From Minisyncoccota bacterium (GTDB lineage Bacteria; Patescibacteriota; Minisyncoccia; Phycocordibacterales; PALSA-1337), in contig JAGOQK010000009.1 in assembly GCA_017991475.1 (NCBI GenBank), forward strand, positions 1 through 33,882: DNA of 33,882 bases, in the 5' to 3' direction. Made by a program: the position numbers and the translations under genes. Below are positions 21,104 to 28,528 of the stretch, in pieces; the stretch's first letter is position 1; each line of letters begins with the position of its first letter. The notes beneath the pieces are model-generated. The model was not told the origin of the DNA and did no database searches. It was given only the letters and a program-made list of their open reading frames with translations.

Positions 21104-21553
21104 TCAGTGGACCATAGGAGTGCGCAGACGAGCCACACACCACGTGACGAAGGGGGCAACCATTTTCTTGGTAAGGACTATGATGCCACCAAGTGTCAGG
21201 ATCACTGCCGCGCCGCATACAACGATGAATACCGTAATGATTGTGAGCAACATGAGCATGTATGCTGCCACAAGACCACCGACAAGCGGGGTGAAGATGG
21301 TGGTCGCAAGCAATATGGCACTGACCCAGACGATTGTACCAGCCTTGAGCCACTCTTCGAAACCTTTGTACCAGATTGGTTTCTCGGGAATCATCCAGAT
21401 CCTTGCAAGGCCAAATATCGAGCCAGTAAGAAAAAATGGGTCAAGAAGGTTTTCAAACCTCACTACCCCTTTGACGAACCAACTGATGACAGAGATTACT
21501 ACTGCAATACACGCAGACCATATGAGGATTCTGCGGTTTCGATCCGTATCCAT
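21104..21553 (-). CDS. Four-helix integral membrane protein
   Basis: A 149-residue hydrophobic protein I do not recognise. Four membrane segments are visible: ILIWSACIAVVISVISWFV (about 9-27), a short one near FFLTGSIFGLARIW (40-53), TIVWVSAILLATTIFTPLVGGLVAAYMLMLLTIITVFIVV (73-112, probably two helices) and AAVILTLGGIIVLTKKMVAP (114-133). The linker EKPIWYKGFEEWLKAG is amphipathic. AAGGAG lies 6 nt before the ATG, one of the clearest Shine-Dalgarno sites in the window. The gene has its own terminator, so it is monocistronic. An opposite-strand frame of similar length is a shadow without membrane logic. Confidence 0.8.
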   Translation of the reverse strand: MDTDRNRRILIWSACIAVVISVISWFVKGVVRFENLLDPFFLTGSIFGLARIWMIPEKPIWYKGFEEWLKAGTIVWVSAILLATTIFTPLVGGLVAAYMLMLLTIITVFIVVCGAAVILTLGGIIVLTKKMVAPFVTWCVARLRTPMVH

Positions 21554-21597
21554 AGATACTCCTTGGTTATAGGTGAAAGGAACGAGTCCCGCTCATA

Positions 21598-22614
21598 CTA
21601 GCAACACACCTTGACCGTCGCAAGCTCCAGTGGCAACACTTCGATAGATGCCCTACGGACCCCATCCGCCGCTTCGAGGAACACGGCGAGCATACCAGCA
21701 CTCATGAGTTTCTTCCCTGCTTGAGCTTCGATAAATTCCAAGTCATCATCTGAGACACGTTCCCTGACCAAAGCTTTCGAAGACGGTGAATGCTGAACGA
21801 GCAAAATGAAGCGCATTTTCTCGAGTACCAATGTCGAGAATATCGCCATAGAGATACCAGACTTCTCAGTCTCAGAAAGAGCCACGAGGGCCTGATCCAC
21901 ATTCTTGGAGATCAGTGCGTCGATGAAGTTATTCACCAGTGACGCACGAGGGGCACCCGTGATAGCTTCGACTTCGGTGCGTGTTAACTTCTTATCCTTT
22001 GAGCTTGAAATGACCTTCTCGAGCATTCCCAGGGCATCACGGAACGAACCATCGCCAAGAAGTGCAATCAAATCAGAAGCTCCTGCATCGAGATCATATC
22101 CCTCCTTCTTAGCAATTGAGGCAACCTGCTTCCTGACGACTTCCCTGCCTGGTGTGCGGAATGTGAATGTCTGACAGCGCGAAATGATTGTGTCAGGCAC
22201 CTTGTCGAGCTCAGTCGTAGCGAGAATGAAGATCACATGCTTGGGAGGTTCCTCGAGTGTCTTGAGGAGTGCATTCCATGCATCCTTAGAGAGCATGTGT
22301 ACCTCATCGATGATGTAGACCTTGAATGGTGAGCTGAACGGCATGACCGAGACATGCTCACGAAGTTCGCGGATATCGTCGATACCACGATTGGAGGCAG
22401 CGTCGATCTCGTAGACATCTTCATCGGCCGTTTTCAATTCCTTGGCAAGAATGCGCGCAACACTGGTCTTACCGGTACCACGAGTACCCGAGAAGAGATA
22501 CGCATGCGACGGATGACCGTTGCCCACACTCTCACGGAGTGCAGTAACGACAGCGTCTTGACCGATAACTTCGGACCATTTGGCAGGGCGGTATGTGCGG
22601 TAGAGGACAGGCAT
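21598..22614 (-). CDS. dnaX: DNA polymerase III clamp-loader subunit gamma/tau, short form
   Basis: AAA+ clamp-loader subunit that opens and loads the sliding clamp during replication. The sequence is diagnostic: YRTYRPAKWSEVIGQDAVV, Walker A FSGTRGTGKTSVARILAK, IDAASNRGIDDIRELRE, Walker B YIIDEVHMLSKDAWNALLKTLEEPP, sensor 1 ILATTELDKVPDTIISRC and the SRC arginine finger. At 338 residues it has only the ATPase and collar parts and no tau extension. The zinc module (four Cys between AKEL and DVYEIDAAS) is absent, replaced by the short KTADED. A TTGCAT-17-TACAAT promoter with -10 ending 6 nt before the ATG suggests a leaderless mRNA. A terminator for the upstream locus lies just before the promoter. 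Confidence 0.95.
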   Translation of the reverse strand: MPVLYRTYRPAKWSEVIGQDAVVTALRESVGNGHPSHAYLFSGTRGTGKTSVARILAKELKTADEDVYEIDAASNRGIDDIRELREHVSVMPFSSPFKVYIIDEVHMLSKDAWNALLKTLEEPPKHVIFILATTELDKVPDTIISRCQTFTFRTPGREVVRKQVASIAKKEGYDLDAGASDLIALLGDGSFRDALGMLEKVISSSKDKKLTRTEVEAITGAPRASLVNNFIDALISKNVDQALVALSETEKSGISMAIFSTLVLEKMRFILLVQHSPSSKALVRERVSDDDLEFIEAQAGKKLMSAGMLAVFLEAADGVRRASIEVLPLELATVKVCC

Positions 22615-22620
22615 GACGCT

Positions 22621-22649
22621 ATTGTATATTCAAAGAAGCAATCATGCAA
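22621..22649 (-). promoter_or_regulatory. dnaX promoter, leaderless type
   Basis: TTGCAT (22644-22649), 17-nt spacer, TACAAT (22621-22626), then 6 nt to the ATG at 22614. Confidence 0.65.
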
Positions 22650-22651
22650 AG

Positions 22652-22682
22652 AAAAAACCGGCCCAACATGCTGAAGGGCCGG
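22652..22682 (-). terminator. Strong terminator of the small locus upstream of dnaX
   Basis: Minus strand: CCGGCCC, 11-nt loop, GGGCCGG, then six T. It ends a short transcription unit between dus and dnaX. Confidence 0.88.
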
Positions 22683-22798
22683 CTACATAAGCGATCTCGT
22701 AAAGAACAATTGACCGAGGGAAGCATGCGATCCCCGTTTCGCATTCACTGTATCCTCATCTCGCATATGCAAGGGAAGGTTTAAATTCGCGTCGCGAT

Positions 22799-22870
22799 TC
22801 AGCCGCGCTTGTCGTCGTTGTTGAGCGCCGGAGCAGCACGAGCTGCCATGGCGCGCGGGATGTTCTTCAT
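22799..22870 (-). CDS. Possible 23-residue peptide or small RNA locus
   Basis: The 355-nt region between dus and dnaX (22615-22969) contains a possible promoter (22907-22934), a GAAAGGT ribosome-site-like sequence, ATG at 22870 and a 23-codon frame MKNIPRAMAARAAPALNNDDKRG. About 120 nt further lies a strong terminator. The peptide is Ala/Arg-rich with an acidic-basic end. A longer frame (22937 to 22683) reads through most of the region, but its sequence looks non-coding. The transcription unit is better supported than the peptide: the RNA itself, about 220 nt, may be the product. I cannot match it to tmRNA, RNase P RNA, 6S or SRP RNA by motif. Confidence 0.35.
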   Translation of the reverse strand: MKNIPRAMAARAAPALNNDDKRG

Positions 22871-22906
22871 ATAGACCTTTCGGTTTGATGCAAGACACTG
22901 GTTGCG

Positions 22907-22934
22907 GATTTATCATCTTGAAGACATAGTCCAA
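22907..22934 (-). promoter_or_regulatory. Possible promoter of the small locus
   Basis: Minus strand TTGGAC (22929-22934), 16-nt spacer, TAAATC (22907-22912). It agrees moderately with the consensus and gives a transcript that would end at the terminator at 22652-22682. Confidence 0.4.
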
Positions 22935-22969
22935 CATAGGGTTGAACGATAAACCTCTAATGGATGAGT

Positions 22970-24019
22970 TTAGAATACTTTATCTGAAGAATCAAGATAC
23001 ATATCCACAATCCCCTTCACTTCCTTGTACCCATTCGTTTCCATCAGCTTCGCACGGAGCTCTTTGGCACCATCCCAGCCTGAAACATATGCTTTGAAAT
23101 GCTTTTTCATTACTGCGAAATTCTTGAGATTCTTCGTACCGCAATAAGTTTTCTCAAAGAGTTTCGTATGCTCAAGCATGATCGTGAGACGCTCTTCGGG
23201 AGTTTTTGCCGCAGAAAGCTTCGTCTGTGCACCAGACTTCCTGATCGTTTCCTTATCTTCAAACAACCAGGGCGTGCCGAAAATTCCTCGACCGATCATC
23301 ACACCATCACATCCATATGTCGCACACTTCTCAGCCGCTTCTACGACCGTCTGCACATCACCATTGCCGATAATGAGTGTCACAGGACTCACTTCATTGC
23401 GGAGCTTCACAAACTCAGGCATGAGTTCCCAATGAGCAGGAACATCCGACATCTCCTTCCTTGTTCGCAAATGTATAGTGAGAGCCGGCGGCTTCTGCAT
23501 GAGGATGCTGCGCACCCAATCCATATCGAGCTTGTTGTAGCCGATGCGCGTCTTGACCGAAATCGGCAAACTCTTACCCTTCCTCTGCGCGCCCTCACGA
23601 GCAGCATTCAAGACTTCGATCGCCCGCTTCTGATCCTTGATATGTCCTGCACCACTGCCCTGCTTCTCGATCGCACGATCGGGGCATCCCATATTGAGGT
23701 CAACACCGTCAAATCCAAGCTCTGCGCAGAGTTGAGCGGCCTTCTTCATCGACACTGGATCTCCTGTGAAGAGCTGGGCGACGATCGGGCGCTCCTTGGG
23801 CGAGAATTTGAGATCGTGCATGAGTCGAGCGCGACCTGGCGAACAGAGACCATTCGCAGAGACGAATTCATTCCATATCACGTCAGGTTTGCCATACTTG
23901 GCAATCATCGAACGAAATGCGAAGTCAGTTACATTGGCCATCGGTGCGAGCACGAAAAAGGGCTTCGGAAGCTTGTCCCAGAATGTGGTGGTTTTTTGCG
24001 TAGAAACTTTCTTGACCAT
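22970..24019 (-). CDS. dus: tRNA-dihydrouridine synthase
   Basis: FMN enzyme that reduces uridines in tRNA D-loops. The TIM-barrel sequence FFVLAPMANVTDFAFRSMIAKYG starts the domain. It is followed by ANGLCSPGRARLM, IVAQLFTGDPVSMKKAAQL, and GVDLNMGCPDRAIEKQGSGAG (the GCP motif with the active-site Cys region). ISVKTRIGY, IIGNGDVQTVVEA, DGVMIGRGIFGTPWLF and the C-terminal helical domain complete it. Frame data allow a GTG at 24061, but I take ATG 24019: homology begins after it, and a TAGACT -10-like box ends 8 nt upstream. Length 349 is standard. A leader into the carboxypeptidase gene upstream is 48 nt; the two are on the same strand but probably separately transcribed. Confidence 0.93.
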   Translation of the reverse strand: MVKKVSTQKTTTFWDKLPKPFFVLAPMANVTDFAFRSMIAKYGKPDVIWNEFVSANGLCSPGRARLMHDLKFSPKERPIVAQLFTGDPVSMKKAAQLCAELGFDGVDLNMGCPDRAIEKQGSGAGHIKDQKRAIEVLNAAREGAQRKGKSLPISVKTRIGYNKLDMDWVRSILMQKPPALTIHLRTRKEMSDVPAHWELMPEFVKLRNEVSPVTLIIGNGDVQTVVEAAEKCATYGCDGVMIGRGIFGTPWLFEDKETIRKSGAQTKLSAAKTPEERLTIMLEHTKLFEKTYCGTKNLKNFAVMKKHFKAYVSGWDGAKELRAKLMETNGYKEVKGIVDMYLDSSDKVF

Positions 24020-24067
24020 AGGGAGAAAGTCTACAATGAAATATCGATTCCGTAAAGACACCCCTAC

Positions 24068-25045
24068 CTACTCCCTCACCTTCTCCAGCAGCTTGATCAT
24101 ATCTGCATCCCTGTTGCCACTACCGAGCACGACGATCGCGTACACATTCTTGTTGGGACCAAGAGCAAAAAGCGACGCACTTGTGCGATTGGCTTCAGTC
24201 GTATACCCATTCTTGCCACCGAGATAGTATGACCAGCTCAAGAAATGCGTCGGATTGATCCAGGTGTGCGATCGAAGCGTTTTGGATTTCATAAGTGTAA
24301 TATCCAAAATTGTCGGATCATTCTCGCGGATCCAGTCGAGCATGATGGCGAGATCGTTGGCAGTGGAAATATTATCCGCAGAAAGACCTGATGCATCAGC
24401 AAAATATGTACGATACGCACCGATCGATTGCGCCCACTCATTCATAGCCTTGATGAAACGAGGACGATCATACGCAAGCGCGAAAGCCTCCGCAGAATCA
24501 TTTGATGACACCATGAGCAGCGGATACATGAGGTCAGAGGCCTTGAATGTCTCTCCTGCTCTGAAGCCCGCGGTGTTGCCATAGGTCGCCATTATTTTGG
24601 GACCGACAGTGATACGATCGTCCGCGTCGATGAGTTTGCGCGCGACGACTGCAGTGGCGAGCTTGGTGAGTGACGCGATCGGCAAGAGCTTGTCCGCGTC
24701 ACGCTCTGTCGTCGTGATACCCGTCGTAAGATTCTTCACGAGATATGATCCTGCAGTGACCCTGCCATCAGCACCTGCAGCAAGAGATTGAGCAGCCGCG
24801 GTGAAAAGATCCTCTTCCTCACTGGCGGTATAGCGGATGGTGCGTCTCGAACCAGATATCGATGTGCCATCATCAAGATCACGTGCGTCCTCGGCCGTGG
24901 TAGCGGATGCGGACGATGAAGCTGAAGTGAACCAGGCGAGATGAGGCTTGGCGACTTTCCACACAATGAGACTCCCATACGCAAGACCGACACCAGCGCC
25001 GATCGCTATTAAGCCACCAAATAGGACACCGAAGAATTGCTTCAT
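24068..25045 (-). CDS. Serine D-Ala-D-Ala carboxypeptidase, PBP5/DacA type (S11)
   Basis: Penicillin-binding-protein-type carboxypeptidase acting on peptidoglycan outside the membrane. The 325-residue protein has an N-terminal membrane anchor (about residues 6-31), an Ser/Ala/Asp linker and the S11 domain. Catalytic motifs are SLTK in LLPIASLTKLATAVVARK, SSN in MVSSNDSAEAFALAYDRPRF, and the third box as KNG in YLGGKNGYTTEANRTSASLFAL (KTG in most members, so a conservative variant). The substrate and class follow from these motifs. It overlaps the FtsQ-like gene by 4 nt (its start within the upstream stop), forming a cell-wall/division operon. It complements the unrelated M15 carboxypeptidase at 10042. 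Confidence 0.9.
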   Translation of the reverse strand: MKQFFGVLFGGLIAIGAGVGLAYGSLIVWKVAKPHLAWFTSASSSASATTAEDARDLDDGTSISGSRRTIRYTASEEEDLFTAAAQSLAAGADGRVTAGSYLVKNLTTGITTTERDADKLLPIASLTKLATAVVARKLIDADDRITVGPKIMATYGNTAGFRAGETFKASDLMYPLLMVSSNDSAEAFALAYDRPRFIKAMNEWAQSIGAYRTYFADASGLSADNISTANDLAIMLDWIRENDPTILDITLMKSKTLRSHTWINPTHFLSWSYYLGGKNGYTTEANRTSASLFALGPNKNVYAIVVLGSGNRDADMIKLLEKVRE

Positions 25046-25950
25046 TTGCTTTCTCGGTAAAATACATTGGAACCATACCTGATATCAATGGAATCGTAGC
25101 GTACGGATTGCTTCTTGGCGCGCGCCTGATCGGTGGTATGTCTCCAGAATGAAACAAAGTTGGTGGCCTGCTCGTCGAGGGGCGATGAATCATTGAAATA
25201 CACCACGACTGTGCTCGCGGGCATTGCGTCGACTGCGATGTTGCGCGCGTAGAGCTCATACTCGCCTTCTGGCTTCACGAGGATAGCATCGGCGATGATA
25301 CCCTGATCAGATATCGATAGATAAAACTTTTCCAGGGCTTCAAAACTGATAGAGGATGTAGCGACTGCACCTACGATCGCGTCCGTCGAAGATGCACCTG
25401 CACCGAGATCGGGCATATAGTAGCGTCGATACACATTCCCTGAAAATGAGGGGGCCTTCCTGAAAATATAACCTGTCTCATCCGCAAAATAGCACCTTCC
25501 TGGATCTTCAAGAGAAAGATCATTGCCATTGAAATCAGGAAGTGTCAGACACACCAGAGCGGACGGTTTCTTTTCGGTCACTGCGAGTTTGATAGTATGC
25601 GCACCTTCCCTGCTCATCGATACGGCTGCGACCCAGGGATACTCCTCCGAAATGCGCGCGGCGATAGTTCTCTTGGGATAGACAAGCGTATTGGCACGAG
25701 AGAATATGCCCAGATAGGCGCCGTGCAACGATTCAAGGGCACTCGCGCGGAGAGCATCAGCCTCACCGTCAGTCTCAACTCCTTCTACACTCACCGCGGT
25801 GATCTGGAATGATTCCATCGATGAAATCGCCGATGCGCAGTACACAACCAGCGTAAGAGAAACAACGCCGACCGAAACAAAAAATGCCGTGCGCATGCGA
25901 CGCTTAGTGGTGAAATTCTTAGACTGTCGAGAGGTGCGGCGTGGAAACAT
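25042..25950 (-). CDS. FtsQ/DivIB-like POTRA-domain division protein
   Basis: Single-pass membrane protein with FtsQ-type topology. It has a basic cytoplasmic N terminus (FPRRTSRQSKNFTTKRRMR), one membrane helix (about 20-45, TAFFVSVGVVSLTLVVYCASAI), and a POTRA domain (FQITAVSVEGVETDGEADALRASALESL, ARISEEYPWVAAVSMSREGAHTIKLAVTEKKPSAL). A beta domain with EGEYELYARNIAVDAMPASTVVVYFN follows. FtsQ links early and late divisome proteins. The family is divergent and my call rests on the POTRA strand order and topology, not on long motif identity. It is translated with the DacA gene (4-nt overlap) and follows serS after an AT-rich hairpin. Confidence 0.8.
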   Translation of the reverse strand: MFPRRTSRQSKNFTTKRRMRTAFFVSVGVVSLTLVVYCASAISSMESFQITAVSVEGVETDGEADALRASALESLHGAYLGIFSRANTLVYPKRTIAARISEEYPWVAAVSMSREGAHTIKLAVTEKKPSALVCLTLPDFNGNDLSLEDPGRCYFADETGYIFRKAPSFSGNVYRRYYMPDLGAGASSTDAIVGAVATSSISFEALEKFYLSISDQGIIADAILVKPEGEYELYARNIAVDAMPASTVVVYFNDSSPLDEQATNFVSFWRHTTDQARAKKQSVRYDSIDIRYGSNVFYRESK

Positions 25951-25956
25951 TGGGTT

Positions 25957-25996
25957 AAAATCCTAAACTCTAAGTCCAAATAGAGTTTAGGATTTT
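25957..25996. repeat. Perfect 16-bp inverted repeat between serS and ftsQ-like gene
   Basis: AAAATCCTAAACTCTA (25957-25972) and its complement (25981-25996) with an 8-nt loop. The serS stop codon lies inside the stem. It could act as a bidirectional, AT-rich terminator or attenuator ahead of the FtsQ-DacA pair; the following T run is only four long. Confidence 0.75.
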
Positions 25997-27255
25997 GTGA
26001 TTACACTTTTCCCCATATACTTCACCAATACTTCTGGAATCTTGATGCTTCCGTCAGCCTGCTGATAGTTCTCGATCAGTGAGACGAGGATGCGCGGGGT
26101 TGGAATGGCGGTAGAATTGAGCGAGTGTGCATACTTGAGCTTGCCATCCGTGTCTTTGTAGCGGATGTTGAGGCGGCGCGTCTGGAAATCATGAAAATAC
26201 GAAGCTGACGAGATCTCTCGATACTTGCCTTCCTTGGGGACCCAGAGCTCGATGTCATACTTCTTGACCTGACCGAGACCGAGATCACCGCCGCAATTGA
26301 TGACGGTATGATACGGGATGCCGAGTGACTCGATGAATGCCTCAGTATTGCGATTGACCTCCTCGTGATACTTCACCGATGTCTCATGATTGGCTTCACA
26401 GAGAATGAGCTGCTCGAACTTATAGAATTCATGAACTCGAATGAGTCCATTGGTATCCTTGCCGTGCGCACCTGCTTCGCGACGATAACAAGGAGAAAAT
26501 CCAAGGTAACGAATCGGGAGCTGACTGTGTGCAAGCGTCTCCTCTGCATACATACCCATGAGAGGAACCTCAGCAGTACCTGCGAGCGCATCACCATCCT
26601 GTGTCATATAGAAGTCCTCGATGTCTCCCGGGAGGTGTGCAGTGCCATACAGATTGATCTTGCGAACAATGGTTGGTGGCATCACGGGAACAAAATCCTT
26701 GGAACCGAAAAATTCGAGTGCGTAATTCCAGATAGCGAAGCAGAGGCGCACGCCGTCACCCGTGAGATAGTATCCGCGGAATCCGTGTACCTTGGAGCCA
26801 CGCTCAAAGTCGACCATGCCGAGCTTGGTCATGAGCTCGACGTGATCCTTGGGCTCGAAATCGAAGGCGGGCTTATCTCCCCATACTTTGAATTCCCTAT
26901 TATCGGCATCGGTATTACCATCGGGCACGGACATATCAGGAATATTGGGAACACGCAGCATGAGTCCTTGCCAGTCGATCATGACCTGCTTGAGCGCAGC
27001 CTCATCGGCCTCCATGGCAGTCTTGACCTCTTTCATTGACGCGATGAGTTGAGTGCGCTCCTCTGGAGTCTTGGCACCAGCGATGCCTGCATTTGCAGCA
27101 TTTTGCTCAGCACGACGCTTCTCGACATTGGTCAGAAGATCCCGGCGCTTGTCATCGAGGGTTATGAGCTCGTTCACGTCGAACTTGACGTGCTTCTTCT
27201 TCACGGCAAGGTCGATGATATCCTTATTTTCACGAATAAATTTGATGTCTAGCAT
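25987..27255 (-). CDS. serS: Seryl-tRNA synthetase
   Basis: Class II synthetase charging tRNA-Ser. The 422-residue enzyme starts with MLDIKFIRENKDIIDLAVKKK and a long coiled-coil arm (about 25-105, which contacts the tRNA variable arm). The catalytic domain holds motif 2 FSPCYRREAGAHGKDTNGLIRVHEFYKFEQL and motif 3 LNSTAIPTPRILVSLIENYQ (Arg). The TAEVPLMGMY serine-pocket motif is present. Length is normal. TTCAAA-17-TACACT with the -10 box ending 6 nt before the ATG suggests a leaderless mRNA. The stop codon is inside a 16-bp inverted repeat. Confidence 0.97.
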   Translation of the reverse strand: MLDIKFIRENKDIIDLAVKKKHVKFDVNELITLDDKRRDLLTNVEKRRAEQNAANAGIAGAKTPEERTQLIASMKEVKTAMEADEAALKQVMIDWQGLMLRVPNIPDMSVPDGNTDADNREFKVWGDKPAFDFEPKDHVELMTKLGMVDFERGSKVHGFRGYYLTGDGVRLCFAIWNYALEFFGSKDFVPVMPPTIVRKINLYGTAHLPGDIEDFYMTQDGDALAGTAEVPLMGMYAEETLAHSQLPIRYLGFSPCYRREAGAHGKDTNGLIRVHEFYKFEQLILCEANHETSVKYHEEVNRNTEAFIESLGIPYHTVINCGGDLGLGQVKKYDIELWVPKEGKYREISSASYFHDFQTRRLNIRYKDTDGKLKYAHSLNSTAIPTPRILVSLIENYQQADGSIKIPEVLVKYMGKSVITKS

Positions 27256-27261
27256 GCGGAT

Positions 27262-27290
27262 AGTGTATCATATCAGTATCTTTTTTTGAA
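27262..27290 (-). promoter_or_regulatory. serS promoter, leaderless type
   Basis: TTCAAA (27285-27290), 17 nt, TACACT (27262-27267), then 6 nt to ATG 27255. Confidence 0.6.
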
Positions 27291-27341
27291 TTTCTCTGGT
27301 TCGGGTGCCTTCGGACAGTAATTTATTAGATTTTAACTTAG

Positions 27342-27460
27342 TCAGCAGCCCCGGAAGTGCATGTGTGTTTTGCGTGTGTAGCAAAGTGAACAGAATATAT
27401 AGCATATTTAGAAACTGTGCGTACACACGCAAAACACACATGCACTTCCGGGGCTGCTGA
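27342..27460. repeat. Perfect 39-bp inverted repeat with 41-nt loop
   Basis: 27342-27380 is the exact reverse complement of 27422-27460. Arms begin TCAGCAGCCCCGGAAG and contain alternating purine-pyrimidine TGCATGTGTG tracts; the loop (27381-27421) is AT-rich. It lies in the divergent region between serS and dprA, its right arm ending 11 nt before the dprA ATG. No transposase, no T run. Confidence 0.95.
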
Positions 27461-27471
27461 TCACCTAAAAC

Positions 27472-28488
27472 ATGGAAATACACACAATATCTGAAGAATC
27501 ATACCCTCACCTGTTGAAACAAATAAATAAGCTACCAAAACAGATGAGCATCGTGGGTCGCATGCCATCTGACGAACATACGTTCCTATGTATTATCGGA
27601 TCACGTACCCAAAGCACCTACGGTCAACGAACATGTGAACGCTTAATTAGTGGATTAGCCGGATATCCTATAGTAATAGTATCTGGACTCGCAGTCGGTA
27701 TGGATTCTATAGCTCATGAAGCTGCACTCAAAGTCAATCTCAAGACAATCGCTTTTCCTGGATCTGGACTCAATGAAGATGTCATTTATCCGTACTCACG
27801 AAGAAATCTTGCGAAACAGATAGTAACCGCAGGAGGAGCACTGGTATCGAGCTTCCCAGATTCAATGCTATCTCAAAATTGGATGTTCCCTGTCCGCAAT
27901 CGACTCATGGCAGGAATATCGCACGCCACACTCGTCATCGAGGCACGACGTGGTTCTGGCACACTCATTACCGCCAAGTACGCGGAAGAATTCAATCGTG
28001 ACGTACTCGCGGTGCCAGGACCGATAGATTCGGAGCTGTCATATGGACCCCACATGCTCATCAGGCGTGGCGCTACACCGATAACATCGTCACAAGATAT
28101 TCTAGAAGCGCTCGGATTTACTGAAACTACTCGCTACGACAATGATGACGAACGTGCACTTAAGCTCTACCAAACCCTACCCAAGGAGAAGAAACGGCGT
28201 ATGCGCAAAATCATATCCAGTAATGACGGGTGTGACACGCTCGAACTATTCACAATATCACCACTTATTCCAAAGCCTCAAAAACCAATCACCATAGATC
28301 TAGACCAGCTCGCTCTGTCGCCTCGCGAACGCTCAATCTGCACTCATATACTGAATGAGAGCCTTTCAGCAACTGACCTCATCGAGAAGACTTCCCTGCC
28401 CGTGTCAACTTTAAGCATTACCATGACTGAGCTCGAGCTCAAGGGACTTATCAGGAATGAAGGTGGGAGGTATAGATTGATGGCATAA
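27472..28488 (+). CDS. dprA: DNA-processing protein DprA
   Basis: Cytoplasmic ssDNA-binding protein that loads RecA on incoming DNA during natural transformation. The Rossmann-type domain is clear: FLCIIGSRTQSTYG, IVIVSGLAVGMDSIAHEAALKVNLKTIAFPGSGLN, YPYSRRNLAKQIV, SEFP-like SSFPDSMLSQNWMFPVRNRLMAGISHATLVIEARRGSGTLITAKYAEEFNRDVLAVPGPI. A C-terminal winged helix (about residues 275-338) ends VSTLSITMTELELKGLIRNEGGRYRL. The N-terminal SAM-like domain is reduced to about 30 residues. Its 5' leader must include or abut the 39-bp inverted repeat, so transcription probably starts inside the loop or the leader folds into a long hairpin. topA follows 40 nt downstream. Confidence 0.95.
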   Translation: MEIHTISEESYPHLLKQINKLPKQMSIVGRMPSDEHTFLCIIGSRTQSTYGQRTCERLISGLAGYPIVIVSGLAVGMDSIAHEAALKVNLKTIAFPGSGLNEDVIYPYSRRNLAKQIVTAGGALVSSFPDSMLSQNWMFPVRNRLMAGISHATLVIEARRGSGTLITAKYAEEFNRDVLAVPGPIDSELSYGPHMLIRRGATPITSSQDILEALGFTETTRYDNDDERALKLYQTLPKEKKRRMRKIISSNDGCDTLELFTISPLIPKPQKPITIDLDQLALSPRERSICTHILNESLSATDLIEKTSLPVSTLSITMTELELKGLIRNEGGRYRLMA

Positions 28489-28528
28489 AGTTGCCACCTT
28501 CTCTACTATCATGTAATACTTACCACCA

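Noticed and set aside
21107-21601. Plus-strand 164-codon frame opposite the four-helix membrane protein
   Set aside because: The minus frame has a clear AAGGAG site, membrane helices and a terminator; this one is polar, Cys/His-rich shadow sequence.
22683-22937. Minus-strand 84-codon frame between dus and dnaX
   Set aside because: Ends right before a terminator, but the residue composition is erratic and the only ribosome-site-like sequence serves another frame.
23099-24055. Plus-strand 318-codon frame opposite dus
   Set aside because: dus motifs are unmistakable on the other strand; no ribosome site or family pattern for this frame.
26365-27039. Plus-strand 224-codon frame opposite serS
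   Set aside because: Antisense to motif-complete seryl-tRNA synthetase.
27268-27483. Minus-strand 71-codon frame across the 39-bp inverted repeat
   Set aside because: It is translated from both arms of a DNA inverted repeat and the serS promoter; no coding character.
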